Notes: generated by a model from the letters alone, not told the origin. 64,000 nt of DNA from Manduca sexta (GCF_014839805.1 NC_051124.1:2666001-2730000), one strand, 5' to 3'; counted from the stretch's first letter, positions 35,188-48,434 are shown. Numbers and translations: made by a program.

Positions 35188-35193
35188 AATAAA
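35188..35193 (+). terminator. Polyadenylation signal of the right-hand Nudix gene
   Basis: AATAAA 63 bp after the TGA stop. A minus-strand AATAAA (TTTATT at 35216-35221) lies just beyond, so the convergent Clic transcript may end in the same place. Confidence 0.6.
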
Positions 35194-37706
35194 AAACTTG
35201 TTTTTAATAAAAATGTTTATTGTATAAAAAGCTACATACAGTACACTGATCATTATCAAAAGACTAAGCACTAAAGAAGGCACAAAAAGCATGTAAATTT
35301 GGCATTTTCAATTGACTGTAGAATACTTTGTTGATAAAAAAAAAAAAACTAGAAAAAAACTTCATGAAACTGAAAAAAAAATAAAGGAAAATAAAATAAA
35401 ACACAAACAAAAAAAATAATATTTATCCAGGTTTATTCCTTAACATTTACATTATGATCTAGAATTATTAATATTTTATACATTGTCCAAATGACATGTT
35501 GAATGTCTCGCCATTGTCTCTGTTGTCTGTACTATGTGCTTTGCCACACGAAAATTTTCTATAACATGTTAAATACACAATAATCAAGTCCTAAAAACTT
35601 CAACTATTATAGAAACAAAGATAATTCCTATATAAAGTAAAAAAACCTTTTTGATTATAACTTAAAAAAAATGGATGCATCTGACACTCCCTAAGAAAAT
35701 TATATATTAGTATTTCTCAAGACCCCTCCCTAAGCAAACATCTTTGAGCAATTCGTTCCATATGTGATGGCGCATCTTCGTCATCAATAATTTCGGTAAA
35801 AAAATATTTTAGGCCGTTTTGAAAATTTTAAACTATAAAATATTTCTTGCTCAATTATCTTAAATTTAAATTATGTGTCTTTTAGTAATTGCACGAATGG
35901 AACAATGTTGACGACATTTTCATTATGAAATTACCGACAAAATATCTAGATGAATTATAAAAAAATTAACCAAATTTTAGAAGCAAATTGTAGAAAGATG
36001 ATATATATATTTTATGTATCATAAATTTTAAATATTTTGTTAGTGCGCCGTTTTGTTGCAGGGTGGGCTTTAGTAATTTTTTATGTTTTGCCATGTTATA
36101 GAAAACTTATATTGACAAATAAAAGGATCCATGGGTCTATTACGTAAATAGGTGGTCCAACTTAAAGCCTCACAGCATCACACCGTACTGTAGGTCCCAA
36201 CAATAAAAACAAAAGAAACAAAAAACATAAGTACAACTTTAAAACTAACCTCAAAGGCATCACGCAGGCAAGAGCTCACAAAATGTAAATAAACAAAACA
36301 ATATTGACAAATGCTTAAATAATTTTGGCAGAGGCATTACCAAAATGGATTTAAAATTCCATAAAAATATTAAGAAAAATCTTGAGTACTGTGAAACCAA
36401 TCTTACAACCTATTGCGAATTTATATTACAAAACCATGTCTGAACATTCGTTGTTTTTGAACACTGTAACTAAACTAAAACTATGTTAAACGATATCTAC
36501 TTTCATAAATAGAAAACTATACGTACTAAATTTGTTAAAGGTCAAGTGTAAAGGATATCATCGTTCAGCACCTCTGCCGAATAAAAAAAAATATGGATCT
36601 GATGAAACAAAACATACATTTAAATATTTACTGAATCTCAAAACTTTAATCAAAGTAGTGATGGCCACGGTCAATTCTCGATCTCTATCGGATATGAATA
36701 AAAATCGAGTTTCGTAATGGAGGTATACGAATATCGGTAATACAGTAAAATACGTTTAGATATCTAATAAATAACCCACAATTAAATCCTTCCAACGCAC
36801 ATGTTCATATCGATTGCACCAAACCATTTATCAATCTCATTGATTTTCACTCTACCATATCAAAGTAACGACCGAATAAGTTTATAAATTTTATACAATT
36901 ACAAAATATATTTGATAACCAACTCGGGTAATGGCGGTGCGGGCGAGTCGGGGCGCGGCTATCGGATGGAATTATGTTTATCACACAATTTATATCTTGG
37001 TACAGTTTATTTGTCTTCTCTGTTCATCTGTGAATAATCGACGACATCGATAATTTCAGCTAACATAACTCATAAGTACGTCGCCATATCGATTACATGA
37101 CTAAAATAAAAAATGCATCCAATAATACAACTATTTTCAAAATGCTTTCTGTAAAATTCGTTGGAAATAGCTGTGGACCGTCCAGCAATCGGCATATTTA
37201 GTAACACTGCCCCAATAACATAGTTTCTAATTTCATATTTCGTGACGTCACTGGACACGCTCACATATTTCCAACGACCAGTACTAATTACCGATAATAA
37301 AACTTAATCGATATTTTAAATGTCACTACAATCTTTATATTTGTATTTTTATAACAAAGTCTAACAGAACATTGCGTTTCGTTCAATTACTCACAGACTA
37401 GGTACACATATAATTTTGGCATTATGTAAATATGCGAAAATAACGTTTACGACTTTTGCAAACACAAACGACCATTGTATGTATAGATGAAGTTATCGAA
37501 ACGAGCCGTCGCGCGTCACGTCGTATGGTTAAAAAAAAAATATTCCTAATTGGAACCAACTTGTAATGTCATATGCCCGCAATTTTTTTCTCTGACAAAT
37601 CTAGCATGTTAATAGATTTATCGTATGTCGTTGAACGCTAAACCACGCACAATCAGCTCGTTTCGTTAAATGACTATACTGTAGTGTTGTACCAAGGCTT
37701 GAGGAT
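35194..37706 (-). other. Probable long 3' UTR of Clic or intergenic AT-rich DNA
   Basis: No coding exons. Candidate minus-strand AATAAA signals lie at about 35430 and 35216. One short CG-richer patch near 36930-36960 has no recognised feature. The UTR extent cannot be fixed without transcripts. Confidence 0.45.
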
Positions 37707-40700
37707 CTACTCGGCTGCTTGTTCGTTCACATCAACCGGGATGGATGTCGTGAACGTGGGCGTCTCCAACTCCTCGTGTTTCTTCATTTTCAGCGCCTAG
37801 AAATTATTTTTAAATATTAGCAAATGTTTAACAATTATTTAAACAACTTCATGCGTTACACATAAATTATCGATAAAAGTATTTTACAAATTAAATATGA
37901 TTTTCAAATTCTATAATTTCACAAATTAAGTTAATTATTATATTGAACAAAATGAACCATTAGTTAATTTCGAAAAAGAAAAGAACCTTTATAAAATTTT
38001 GTCAAATAATTCATAAAGATTTATATTAAATAATTGCGAATATTAATAATACCCAAAAAGCCGAGAAAATAAGTCAATCCATTAAACAGTGAAAAAAGAA
38101 GATATTGAAAACAAATAAAATGCAGTTAGACATACAATCCACAACCAAACCAATAAACACCTAAAATTATCCAAACACTAGAACTTAGAATCCTTCCACA
38201 AGGATACTAGATACTGCTAAATTGATAAAGCATTTTCATGATCTCAAGGTAAACATTTAAATTACATTAAATAGTGGGAATGATTTCATCTAACCATAAC
38301 AACAAAAATGTACCTCAAAACTAATGTCCCAATGTATCAATAAAAATTTCTATGACGTAAAATGTTCTATTTTGCAAAGTTTGAATTTCGAATAGTTTAA
38401 GGCGATACCTCAAGGTCCATTTTCATACATTTTGTTTCACCTTTAATCTGGGTAACTAAACAAGTATTGGCAAGTAAAGAATTTAAATTCACGTCTAGTT
38501 AGTGATTAGTTCTCGCAGTTGAAGAAAAACGTAAAATAATTAATAATCATGGATATTTCGGCCTTTAAAATTTAATATGACGAAATTTTAAAGGCCGAAA
38601 TATCCATGATTATTAATTATTTTTACGTTTTTCTTCAACTGCGAGAACTAATCACTAACTAGACGTGAATTTAAATTCTTTACTTGCCAATACTTGTTTA
38701 GTTACCCAGATTAAAGGTGAAACAAAATGTATGAAAATGGACCTTGAGGTATCGCCTTAACTCAAACGTTTCGTATTGGAAATGTAAAGATAAGTGAAAT
38801 GACAACCCGTGATAAATACCTATGTGCGTGGAGAGATAATAATGTAAAACAATGGCCCAGTTGAAAAATATTCCACCTCTTTCCAAGCAAAGAAAAAAAT
38901 CAATTAATTCATTTGTGTGGCAACATTTTATGTTATAGCACAAGCTATTTTCGCCTTTAATGTATCGGAATTTTTATGATGTAAGCGTGGTAGCGACTAG
39001 TGATGTGCCTACTTATCGACTCGTAATTGTGACTTGAATGTTATTTATATTTCCTTTTTTTATTTTTCACAAGACAATTGCGTAATTTTATTATCATTAT
39101 TTTCAAATACATTTGTATTTGTTCAAAATGTGTTGTCAATTTTAACATGTATCGCGGACACATCTCTAGTAACGCCACAGTAAGCTTCAACGTTTAGCGT
39201 AACGCGATGAGAGTGAGACGGTGAGTCTGCGCCCGCGCCCGTGGTCGGTGTGAGTGGCGGCCGCGGCGATGTTGCGCTGTGATTGGCTGGCGGGTGAGTG
39301 ACGTCACGTTACACACCGTCACGTACCGAGTCCGGCGGCGGTTGCGCGGGCCGCGGCTGCCGCGCGAGCGTCGGCGACAACAAACCTTTCGTCGCTTGCT
39401 GTATACGGCATATGGTGTACGGAAAGGACAGACCCGAGAAATTAAATAAGTCTTATTCTTATATCTATACAGAGAGTAAGACTAAAGTTTTGAAGCAAGG
39501 ATTTCAATTTTCAATTTCAGCATTATAAAAAAAAAGGTTTAAAACGACCTTTAGATTTAACTTTTAAAGTGGCTGCGGCTCAGTTTCTTTCAATATACAT
39601 TTCTAATAGCAATTAAATATTTTCTACCTGTACATGAAATCCCACTACAATTACTTAAATATAAAGAAATAAAAAAATATATTACATTCAACTACACCAC
39701 ATACACCAAAGTTCAATTTAGAAAAAGTGACCAATTTAAAGAAATCCCTTTTAGACCCGTTTAGAGAATACAGGACCCAATTTAGAAATCCCATTTTAAG
39801 CCAATTGTGGGTGATGCAGGCCATACGACACGAGAAATCGTTACGATCGGTCTTTACGACTTAAATCGCTCTGATAAGTCTTTTAAAAAGGTTGAAAAAG
39901 TAAATAGCGGAAATCCGGAATCAACTTCGAGTGCACCCTTTGAGTCTAAAGTTTACGCAATACACTTACAGCAAATATTTTTGACATATAATAATAATGT
40001 ATACAATAAATAACGTAATATTATATTATATACATAGTGTACAGGATTCGCTGCACCTCAAATGACGGATTTGTACTGTACATACTACATAGTAAGATTA
40101 CCGGATAATCTTCAGAATATTATCTAGTGTACTACAAAATATCCATTATCATTTCCTTAATTAAAAAAATCGTACCGATTTATCGTGACGGTAAATCGTA
40201 CAGATCGATCGTACCGATTTGTCGTGAGGTGTATTGCTTGCGTCAAGTAAGTGCGAGTGGACGTGAGCAAATACCTGCTGCAGTTTGTAGTGGTTGATGA
40301 TGTCCTGGTCGGCGGGACAGCTCTGCGTGAACGCGTCCAGCTGGTACATGTGGTACATATAGCGCCACAGCGCGCGGAAACTCGTCTGTAACGATAATCG
40401 CATCGTGAGCATCGCTATAATATAATTAATTTGACAAATATTTTGAAAGCCTGTAATAACATCACAACACGAATAAGCATGATTTGCTTTTTTCGGCGAC
40501 ATTTGTAAGATTAGAAGTGGGACAATTTATTTAGGGATTTTGAAATTGAAAATCCTAGTTACTTTTGGTATAAGTTTTGTGTATTAGGTACGCCTTTAAA
40601 AACCGCTGAATGTATTATTTGTGTTACCGGTATTTCGAAGTCGACGAAGTATTTGCCGGCGACGCGGATGTGCTGCAGCCGCGGCATCAGCTCGCAGTCG

Positions 40701-43700
40701 AAACAGCACATTGTGTCGCCCGTTAAGAACCTGCAATACACATCGACTAATGAAAAATCAAATAAATACTCGATAATCAAATAAACTCGTGCCTATTCAA
40801 AAGCAAGGACTTAAAAAAATTAAAAGGTTTCAACTAGTGCACTTATATTACTCCGCAAAAGAAGGGACTCAAAATCAAATTAAAGGGTTACAATTACTGC
40901 TTATTATTTCCTGAGCTTATATCCACTTCATAATGTGATAAGTGAATCTATTGCCAAATCGGGCACGAATTTTGATAACGTCCTGCGGATCGAAGCAATG
41001 ACTCGCGATTTAGAGCTCTAATACAGCGGAGTAGACCAACGAAATCATACACGAATAATCTTTGTTTTCTTTAGACGATAATCCTTTTAATTTTCTCTAT
41101 TACACACACGCAGGATTAATATGAAGCACATAGTTATCTAACCTTGTGATAAACCGTTGCCTGGATACATTAGGTAACATTCAACAAGATAAAGCTCAGA
41201 TTTACGACGCCACAGTCTAACAGGATCAAACAAGCCAGCGATGACGTATCATTGTACATAGAGAATTCTTTGATCACTTCACAATATGTATAGTTGCACC
41301 GGATTAATATGGGACATGGTCTAGCATTTATAGCATCGTATATGGGCTGTGGATTAGAAGCGCCAGAATTAAATTTTTGTGTATATTTTAAGGGGCTTGA
41401 GTCAGGCAGACGATCGTAAAACCTACGCCGACTTGCTACTACATGTTTGAAGAAATGTGTTGCCCATCCCACAGTGGGAAGAACTGGTCTGGAAATCTTA
41501 AGAGTAGGTACTTCCTCTGGTTGATGATGATCATGATTTTTTTATTGCAGTTTAATGACACGACAGGCGTGTCCCTCGCCCTATGGTAAGCGATACGACG
41601 ACCTAGAAGGTCTACATCGAAGAGGTTGAAAAATGCTAATGAAGAAGAAGAAGAAGAAGAAGGTATACCTGGTCCCCCTGCGCTCGAGCAGCGCGTCGAT
41701 GCGTCCGAGATGCGCGCGCAACGCCGCCGACTTCTGTTCGTCTTTGCGCACCAACACCAACTTCAGCTTGGAGTATAGGTTCTCGATCAGTGATGCCACT
41801 TCTTTGTCCTGGAATGAAAAGAACAACATGTTATTGTTTATCCGGCTCGTACGACCACTGGAAACTAACGTGTAGTAAAATTGTAATCTTACTTGGCGTC
41901 AAATCTCGTAGTTGAAATTTCTTTAAATTTTTAGTTAATTATCAAATCATGCAAATAAATAATCCCAATACTAATCAATAAAATAACTATTTGCATAATC
42001 CTGATTTTCCCTTTCTTCCTTAGTCGAACGATGTCGAAGTAGAAAGACAAAACGCAAACACAATTCAGAATGTAAAAAATGCTCTAAACAAAGTATGACT
42101 TTGTCACAATTTGTCCGATGCCTTCGACCCTTTTACGACCACATTCAAATTCATTGGCGTACAACAAGCTAATCAAGCATATATATTTTAATAACTTATC
42201 TAATTTTACATTTAATTTGGATTGATCTGAATATTGCCGTTGTGTAAAAGAACTTGTTTGGAACCAGTTGCAGAATGGCCACACAGACTTTTAGTGGCAA
42301 TAAAAATTATTGGACCCAAGAATTTAACATTTTAAAAAGTTATAAAACGTTTTAAATGTTGCAATTAATTGGAAATGTGTGAAAATATACGTGATCTTAG
42401 AACCTATAACTGTTATAAGATGTTCTAAAACTGTATTGAATCCGCAAAGGATAACTGCTTCTGTAAATAAAATGAATATTTATGGACGATTTTATTTTCT
42501 TATTTATATAATGCCTTTTCAAAATTTAATTCGCTTCATTAATCTTGGCCATTTCGAAGTGGGCACATTCCCAGAAAAGACAGAAGGTGAACATTTTCTC
42601 AATTCTATGAATCTTCATATCCCTAGAGACAGATGCTAGTAAATGCTTTTTGATGAAAGTCCTACACATATAACATAATTTGCAAATGTTTGTAGAAATG
42701 CTGATTCGGTGTACAGATAAACGAAGTATATTATGTTTAGCAGTAGCGACCTTAACTAATGCTCTGAGCGGCAAATCTGTAAGGCCCTTTACCCGATTGC
42801 CGAAGGACGGTAATGACTATTTTGCGCCCCTTGTAAGCACGAGGCCCCTCAAAGCCTTAATTCCTTGCTGTTCATCAACCTCTAAGGCTTGCTACCACTG
42901 AATTTTAGTAGGGCTTTAATCACAAAAAATATATTTTAAGGGTTGAGCAGTTATTTTTCGGAACCTAGTGTTCGGTGAAGCTAAAGGAAAATGTCAATCG
43001 GCGAGGAACGAAGGTATCACAATTATGCCGATCAGATATATACATTACGTTAAACTGACTGCTACATCACCTGTACAAACAGATTGTGTCCGCCCGGCAC
43101 GGATTTCATGATGTGCCGCTCGATCTTCTCGTTCTCGAGTATGGCGAGTCCGTTGTCGATCAGTATGGGCGGGTGCGTCGCTTCGAAGTTGGTGCGGAAG
43201 TCTGGCGGCGGCTTTTGCATGTCTACTGTTGTCACCTGCAATGGACATGTGAGGAATTGTTTGAATGTATTTATATGTTTCAGTAGTAGTATATTATGTA
43301 TCGTTCGAAATCTATATGGAACCAATCTTTCAAAACAAACTTAGAGATGGGCATTCGTTTGTAGCTATCACTTTAATAATTTATCTATAGTCAATCATTG
43401 TTAATTTCCGTGTATGAAATAGACCTCCGTTTTGGATTTAAAAATAACACGCTAAACGCGTCATGAGGAATAACTTCAAATACTTTCTTTGATCGATGCC
43501 CGATAAAGCTAACGTGTAAAACTAATATAAATTTAATGGTCCGCCCAATTTGCCACGCCTAAAGATGGGAAACGAACGGTGCCTTTCACACGGTCCTAAA
43601 ACGAATTTCTGTTACAATCAACTGCAATCAATCTTGATGCAAGCTTCAGATGCCGTTAGGGTGACGTCCGCCGAGACGCGACAGGCGAGTGAGGTGCATG

Positions 43701-46467
43701 GTAAATAACATGCACATGAAAACGAACTGTTTTTCTAATCTATATTACATTAAACTATAAAAACTTTGTACCCTTTCATAAGCACATTGCGTGCGCGAAG
43801 GAGTAAGATTTGGCTTATAAACTTTAAGTTCACATAGAGAAGGAGTAAAGAAAAATTAAATGCAGCAATTCCATACATGAATTTGAAAATCAAAAATAAG
43901 ATATTGGTTTTTTAATATTGTAGCATCTATATGTAAGTAATTGTTAATAGCTCAATTCCACGCATAAGAACAAAGAATGGCAACATCCCCATTTTTTTCA
44001 ATGCCTACGCAAGCCATTTCAAACTAAAAAAAAATTGGTTTCAGCAAAACAGATTAACCGCCATTTTCAATAAGCGACCCTAATCACATTATTCAATATC
44101 ACGAAAATAGACCAATCACAACAACGTCTTTTGTCATGCTTACAAATTACTTATTATGATTGGTTCATTCTCGGAATCGGGTTCAAAATTGAATTTGGAA
44201 TTGAAAACGGCTGTTAGAGACCTATTTGAATTACGCGTTTAAAATCACCTTTAACAAATTCGAAAGATTGCCTTCTCCAACAACTCAATCCATAGCTATA
44301 TTTGGTCAAATACGAGTCATTGTGGCACGTAAGCGTAAGTACATATTGCGACTTCGTTACCCACGTAATCCGTGCCAAAGCCTTGTTCTACAAACACATA
44401 CCTATTTTGGAATTGCTTATCACAAAAGGGTATTCTTTGTAATAATTCTCGCCACATATCACCAGAAAATTATGAACTAGTTTGGATGATAAACTATTGT
44501 AGTAGAAAAAAGAAGAAACTTAAATAAAAAAATACACATTCTACAATTATTTGGTTAGAGGAAAAGACTTGGTTTACATCATCAGTTCTGGTAAATGTAT
44601 GGATGCTAAAAACGAATTAATTCATTGCATCACTATATTGAAATAGATATCTATCTACCTAGGTATTGCCTTTTATTCCATCATTGACCATTTACGGCTC
44701 AATGAATCATGAATGAAGAACAATGAATTTGTCACGAAATATGCTGGCATACACGACCAGCAATATATGTAGGTCTATTGTTAGAATTGATATTAAAGAC
44801 CTAATACGGTCTATAGTTGACGTATCGTTAAGTTCTAATAAATGAGTGTCTTACTAATAAACGTTAGTAATTCTTTTTTAGTCAGTTAATCAGTAGTATT
44901 GTCTCTTCGGCGCTGAAATTATTTATCATTTAAGGGAGTAAAGTGATAAAACATAGATAAGTAGAAATACTAATGAGTACTGATGGGTTTTATTACTACT
45001 TAAAGTAAACCAAACACACATCACGCCTTTATAACCGAAGGTGTAGTAGGCACATATGCAGCCAGGACTCTCACATTTGGCCTGTTTGTTCCGTCCCATG
45101 GTGTAATATAGGGTGAACGTGTCGCCCATAATCATAAGGAACAAATTCCCGACTCCGAGCTAATACTAAGCAAGAAAACGTTTTTACTACTCGACCCGGG
45201 ATTCAAACCCGGGACCAGCCGTCTCGTATCGTGCACACAATACAACTACACCACCTAGGCAGTCTAAAGTAAAAATGCTAAGCTATATTTGCCACTTTTG
45301 TTAATTTACCGTAAGTAATCGTTAACATTAACACTAATTTAGAATGTTATTAATTAACAACTGTTTTAATTGGTTTCGTAATCGCTATGTAATTGATAAT
45401 TACGTTAACATTTATAACAATTAACGCTCGGGCCTCGGGCGAACCGTATCGTGAACCTCTAATATTTCATAACACATGAACGTACAAGGGTTGTGTCAAA
45501 CATACGAGTCACAATTACGTTTAAAAATAAAAATTAAAATAGTTATTTCACCAATACATAATGAACTTATGCTCGGAGCTCTGATGAATGTTTAGGGTGA
45601 AAATTTTGAACCATACTACGAGTGGATGGAAAAAATGTTTTTTCTTTATTCATAAAATATACAAGTCTCAAGTAACCAACCTTTGTTTATAAGCCTGGTT
45701 GTTGATTGGTTCTTATTTTATCATAATCCATTGATATTTCAAATTTAATAATATTTCAACTTTAATAATGTTAAATGAAATTCGTGCATACGGAACAGGC
45801 ACCTACTTTCACTAAGTTCCAAAAATGTCATTTTGAGTGGTTTACTTATATTGAGGAAGTTACAAAATTGGTTAAAAAGTGATTACCCTACTTCAGGTTC
45901 CTTTAAATTTGGTGTAGACGTTCGTGTATATATGACGTCATTAGATACAAATACTCAATCACTATTGCTACTCATTACACCAGGCTGATGATAGTCACTA
46001 GCGGTGAGATACTTATTGTCAATTTTAAGAGATTAGGCATAACGATAAATTGAAATTTTAGATAAAATTCACACGACTAGCCAGGAAAGAAGTGACAACA
46101 ATGTTTTAGAAAATATAAAAATTTAATTATTTTTATAACGCAGTAGAAAATAAAAAGCTTTCTTATGACAAGATAACTCTACAAAGTGTAATATAAGCTA
46201 ATCGGAGTGGAATTTTTGTCTCTGCATTTACAACATGGGGAGTAAAAAAGTAAAACTTATTGTGATTGCACCGATTGTTTCTTTACTTACTTCTTCGGGA
46301 ACAAAATATATAAAACAAAGAATGAAGGTAGTTCCTGGTTGTTTGCAAATATGCTGGTGTATTACCTTTAGGCTGATAGTTTTGAGTTCAGCTAACAGGT
46401 ATAAGTCCATGAAGTACTCTTGACAGAAGAGGCACGCGCCCTTCCGTCGCCCGTCGATCGTCGATGC
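37707..46467 (-). CDS. Clic: Chloride intracellular channel protein (Clic), six of about seven coding exons
   Basis: Exons in transcript order, all GT-AG and in phase: 46467-46366, 43235-43071, 41808-41669, 40730-40628, 40385-40275, 37796-37707 (stop TAG 37709-37707), together 236 residues. Recognised text: ASTIDGRRKGACLFCQEYF, MQKPPPDFRTNFEATHPPIL, IPGG-type SVPGGHNLFVQ, DKEVASLIENLYSKLKL, FLTGDTMCCFDCELMPRLQH, ALWRYMYHMYQLDAFTQSCP and a last exon starting ALKMKKHEEL. This order and text match insect Clic almost throughout. The protein is a GST-fold, glutaredoxin-like protein that exists soluble and membrane-inserted. The insect CLFC pair replaces the vertebrate CPFS active-site motif. About 20 N-terminal residues (first coding exon) were not found up to 64000 and are probably further right, which places the LTR element in intron 1. 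Introns contain a TTAA-bounded palindrome, a CpG-rich patch and a MITE. Confidence 0.93.
38397..38760. mobile_element. Foldback element: 364-bp near-perfect palindrome bounded by TTAA
   Basis: Two arms of about 173 bp are reverse complements, differing by a single A in a poly-A run, around a loop of about 10 bp (TAATATGACG). TTAA stands at both outer ends (38397-38400 and 38757-38760), the piggyBac-type target duplication. Arm starts GGCGATACCTCAAGGTCCAT. No coding. It lies between Clic exons 6 and 7. Confidence 0.85.
39170..39400. promoter_or_regulatory. CpG-rich, promoter-like patch inside the last Clic intron
   Basis: Strong local CG enrichment (GCGCCCGCGCCCGTGG, GGCGGCCGCGGCGATG, GCGGTTGCGCGGGCCGCGGC) in an AT-rich intron. 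It carries a CCAAT box in reverse (ATTGGCT near 39281) and a CRE TGACGTCA at 39299-39306. A plus-strand ATG followed by GTGAGT after 8-9 codons (39268-39293) could be a tiny first exon. No protein match is recognised. It may be an internal Clic promoter, an antisense promoter, or an enhancer. Confidence 0.4.
41641..41662. repeat. (GAA)7 microsatellite next to a Clic splice donor
   Basis: On the transcribed strand it is (TTC/CTT)n, starting about 7 bp after the GT of the donor of the exon 41808-41669. Confidence 0.8.
44055..44216. mobile_element. MITE, TAACCGCCATTTTCAAT family, copy 2
   Basis: 162 bp with ends TAACCGCCATTTTCAATAAG and the complement TAACAGCCGTTTTCAATTCC. Second copy of the element at 5873-6036, in a Clic intron. 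Confidence 0.7.
45165..45270 (-). mobile_element. tRNA-derived repeat in Clic intron
   Basis: On the minus strand: CTAGGTGGTGTAGTTGTATT (box-A-like) and GGTCCCGGGTTTGAATCCCG (box B with a perfect CCCGGG stem). No pairing acceptor stem and no CCA-side discriminator layout, so it is a SINE head rather than a tRNA gene. Confidence 0.55.
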
Positions 46468-47566
46468 CTGAAAAGACAACAAAAAATTTAAATGTCATTA
46501 ATTATTAATTTTCTATTTTTATAGATGATAAATGCTTTATCTATTGGCTGCGTATAGACTGAAGTCTATTAGGTCATGGGTTCTCAGGTCAGGAAAACTG
46601 TGTGTTCTATTTCTTATAATTTTTTCCAGTGATTGGAAGCCCCATAAAGGTTCAACACTCAACAGTATGCATGTTCGTAAAACTTAATCCAAATTGATTC
46701 TGCAAGGTACTTATTTATATCTTACGACCCCACTCGAAGTAGAGATAAGGACAAAAGCAACGTTCTATTTACAACTGTAGAGTTTGTTGTTCCGATTAAA
46801 CTTGCACCTCTGTCAGACAACGGAGACAGACAAAAGCGTAACATTAAGCAACAGCGGGTCAAACACCGCTGAGATTTATGTAACGTCGAATATTTTTTAA
46901 TAAACCAGTTACCCAGTTAAAAACTCGTTACAAGACACTCGAGTTCTTTAATTAGGCACGTTTGAATCACGTTTCCGCACGTTGGGAAATATAAAACAAA
47001 CGTAAACGCAATAAATAGCTAACGTGCCACAAGAGACTTCGCAACGCGTTATGATAACTCGCTTTTTAGTACAAGAAAGTTGATAAATCGGTTTCAGCAG
47101 ACAGGGAAACGATACGGACACGCGACTTTCGTTTTCACTAATTTGATACACTTTTGTTTTAATAAATCTGGAGGTTTGCAAAAAACACAGTCGGACAGCA
47201 ATGAGATCAATTAATTGCAACTGTTTTACGTTTATTGTGGCTTGGTGCTTTGAGTAAAGCGAAGCTGGTGTTTTTTATACAATTAGGTGGGATTAGCAAG
47301 ACGCTTGCGTGGATTGTAAGCGCCACGACTGCCCATAAACAGATCGGACATAACGTACCAAAGCACTGCAAAATTATTACATTGGTTACATTATCCATTT
47401 GAACATAACAATGCTAAAAAAGCCCAAGTATACAGTCTTTAGTAAGTCTTATTACGCAAATGAAGAGAAATCTATGGAAACAAGACATGGCAGCCTTAAA
47501 CAAGCTCAACAAAATCTTGATCTTAGTAAAGCCACAAGTTCTATTATAATTTATGACGTAACATGG

Positions 47567-47694
47567 TGAGGTGTAGTAGTATTAATATTATTATACATAT
47601 ATAAAATGTATGGTATATAAATATAAACACATTGTAATCCAAGGAGAGTAATAAATGATATTTCAACCAGAACAGTTGTCTTCATCTCCCCACA
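47567..47694 (+). repeat. 5' LTR (128 bp)
   Basis: Identical over all 128 bp to 55637-55764. Very short for a gypsy LTR. Contains TATATAAA-like text (near 47610) that could serve as promoter and AATAAATG near its end. Confidence 0.93.
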
Positions 47695-47712
47695 TGGCGA
47701 CCCTTGCCATAT
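47695..47712 (+). other. Primer binding site
   Basis: Directly abuts the LTR and begins TGGCGACCCTTGCC; TGG pairs with a tRNA 3' CCA. The first eight bases resemble the tRNA-Arg-type sites of some insect gypsy elements, but primer identity is not established. Confidence 0.6.
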
Positions 47713-47876
47713 TTGGGACGCGTCGCGCCGGTACTGTCTCAGTGTAATATTACGTCTCTACAGTAAATAAATTGAACTTTGATCCAAGATGACTCCTTCA
47801 AAACACGGCGAAGTGTTCACGCAAGTTGGTAAAATCAAAGGCTAAAATAAAAAAAATACCTATTTAAAATCCGAAG

Positions 47877-48170
47877 ATGTGTCAATCAAAAGTGGACAAG
47901 GAAACGGTTTTCTTAAATCAGAATGCTGCTGGATCAAATAATGCCAAAATTGAAGAATTGAAGCTGCATATGTCTAGTATTAGTATTTTGCTCGTGGTTA
48001 TATGTATCCTACTGGGTCTCGGAGCTATCTATTTAATGTGGAAGCAATATAAGAAATGTCACCATGCCTGGATCAATGACCAGATTACGCAAAATAATTT
48101 TCGTCGATCATTTAGCCGCGCTAGAGCCAATCGGGAAGAAGACAACGGCGTGCGTGATCCAATGAAATAG
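47877..48170 (+). CDS. Small single-pass membrane protein ORF upstream of gag
   Basis: 97 residues, intact ATG to TAG, 182 bp after the 5' LTR and 264 bp before gag. Residues about 32-55 form one strong hydrophobic segment (ISILLVVICILLGLGAIYLM), followed by a basic stretch (KQYKKCHH, RRSFSRARANRE). The start MCQS has a cysteine next to Met that might be lipidated. Topology is probably N-out or N-in single pass; not resolved. No known domain recognised. It is the one ORF of this element without a break, which suggests it is (or was) under selection. Extra small ORFs before gag occur in some insect gypsy lineages, but the role is not known to me. Confidence 0.7.
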   Translation: MCQSKVDKETVFLNQNAAGSNNAKIEELKLHMSSISILLVVICILLGLGAIYLMWKQYKKCHHAWINDQITQNNFRRSFSRARANREEDNGVRDPMK

Positions 48171-48434
48171 CAGAAGAGTCTTTTGTGTGCGTGAATGTGT
48201 TTGTGATACCTATCAAATAAAGTGAAATGTGAAAATCAATAGTGCAGTAACTCAAATATTTTATACATATTATTGACGGAAACAAATGTAATTTAAGGAC
48301 ATTAGAATTATACGTAAGTTATAATTTACTAAATTGAATAATGTAACATAAGACTCACGGCCCCTACTAAGGTAACAAACAATCAGAATTTGGTTTGTAT
48401 AATATCATATCACCATATCATTTTATGAAAGGTT

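Noticed and set aside
45165..45270. Functional tRNA gene
   Set aside because: Box A and B are present but the acceptor and anticodon arms do not pair as in a tRNA; it matches dispersed tRNA-derived repeats in the window.
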